In this document: positions 6,837 through 7,308 of the stretch, piece by piece
Layout: each line of letters starts with the position of its first letter
How positions within the stretch are numbered: the stretch's first letter is position 1
DNA from: Thermococcus sp.
Lineage (GTDB): Archaea > Methanobacteriota_B > Thermococci > Thermococcales > Thermococcaceae
Length of the DNA stretch: 7,308 nt
Assembly (NCBI GenBank): GCA_027065835.1
Contig: JAMONK010000199.1
Span: 1-7,308, forward strand
Direction of reading: 5' to 3'
Notes under the pieces: generated by a model
The model's database searches: none
What the model saw: only the letters and a program-made list of their open reading frames with translations
Told to the model about the DNA's origin: nothing
Translations under genes and position numbers: made by a program

Positions 6837-7308
6837 TCAGTGCTTTATGAAGCGGCCGTTGGTTCCGGCCCCCCGGGGCTCAATGTCGTCGCGCATTATC
6901 AGAACGACCCTGCTCGGCTCGTACTCGTCCTCGATGTGGTAGCCGGGCAGGTTCTTAACGAGTTCCTCCGCGAAGGCCCTGATCTCCTCGTGGCGCGGCA
7001 TGTTGTTAATGGTGAGCCTGTTGCGGGAGTAGCCGACGAACATGTACGCTTTAGCCTCGACGAACTTCGGATTGGCGAGCTTTATCAGCCTCGCGTAGCC
7101 CTCCGGGTTGTGCATGTTCTCGCCCCTGACGAGGGTCAGCCTCACGACGGTTCTCGTCTCCAGGCCGTCCATCATGGTGAGGAAGGTCTTTATCCTGTCC
7201 CAGCCGTCCGGGATCATCGGGACGTTGACGCGGTTGTAGGTCTCGATGTCCGGGGCGGTGAGCGAGACGTAGAGCTGGGTTGGAAGCTTGTCCTCTCTCT
7301 TCATCTCC
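6837..7308 (-). CDS. taw1: 4-demethylwyosine synthase (TYW1/Taw1), C-terminal part
   Basis: The C-terminal 157 or so residues of the radical-SAM enzyme that condenses N1-methylguanosine-37 of tRNA-Phe with pyruvate to make the tricyclic 4-demethylwyosine. The visible part contains family-typical stretches: SLTAPDIETYNRVNVPM, the end of the radical-SAM core, and the wyosine-formation segment with YSRNRLTINNMPRHEEIRAF and YHIEDEYEPSRVVLI. The Fe-S cluster cysteines (CxxxCxxC) and the Lys that binds pyruvate lie in the N-terminal half, outside the window. The frame is open through the right edge: the ATG at 7302-7304 is preceded by an in-frame GAG and is an internal Met, not the start. Archaeal members are usually about 340 aa, so about half is present. 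The product is cytoplasmic and its role is separate from the surface genes downstream. Confidence 0.93.
   Translation of the reverse strand, partial: EMKREDKLPTQLYVSLTAPDIETYNRVNVPMIPDGWDRIKTFLTMMDGLETRTVVRLTLVRGENMHNPEGYARLIKLANPKFVEAKAYMFVGYSRNRLTINNMPRHEEIRAFAEELVKNLPGYHIEDEYEPSRVVLIMRDDIEPRGAGTNGRFIKH

Noticed and set aside
7302..7304. ATG as the start of a short gene
   Set aside because: The frame continues upstream through the window edge, and the protein is missing the N-terminal half of Taw1, so this is an internal methionine.
1..7308. CRISPR arrays, tRNA or rRNA genes, insertion sequences
   Set aside because: No direct repeats with spacers, no tRNA-like or rRNA-like stretches and no transposase or terminal inverted repeats were seen; nearly all bases are within the eight genes.

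Overview
The window looks like part of a hyperthermophilic euryarchaeal chromosome, most likely Thermococcus or a close relative. Supporting signs are a Taw1/TYW1 C-terminus, a CetZ-type tubulin homologue, class III (type IV pilin-like) signal peptides, GGTGA-type Shine-Dalgarno sequences, short AT-rich archaeal promoters, and frequent ATA, AGG and AGA codons in otherwise GC-rich genes. All eight supported genes lie on the minus strand, so the transcriptional order runs from high to low coordinates. The order is taw1 (5' end outside the window), a secreted toroid-repeat protein, CetZ, a two-helix membrane protein, and then four pilin-like proteins, the last of which runs off the left edge. The window is almost fully coding; the only real gaps are 82 nt (6755-6836) and 36 nt (2701-2736).

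Region by region: 6837-7308 is the C-terminal half of 4-demethylwyosine synthase, a tRNA-modification housekeeping gene. After a promoter-like gap, 2737-6754 holds three tightly packed genes: a 739-aa exported protein with about seven terpenoid-cyclase/prenyltransferase-like repeats, a 389-aa CetZ-like GTPase whose ribosome binding site overlaps the previous stop codon, and a 209-aa cytoplasmic/membrane protein overlapping CetZ by 8 nt. After a second promoter-like gap, 1-2700 holds four packed genes whose products each begin with a short basic segment, a Gly/Ala-Gln motif and a hydrophobic helix. This is the arrangement of archaeal class III prepilins, which are processed by a prepilin peptidase.

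Together the genes suggest a cell-surface system: a cytoplasmic tubulin-like scaffold, a possible membrane adaptor, a secreted repeat protein, and a set of pilin-like subunits with one large member that could be a tip or adhesin subunit. No motor ATPase or platform protein is visible here, so the link between the two gene groups rests on adjacency and orientation. Two sequence-level oddities stand out. The 1142-1576 gene has its class III signal motif in frame but no usual start codon for it. The left-edge gene has its signal motif out of register by one residue.
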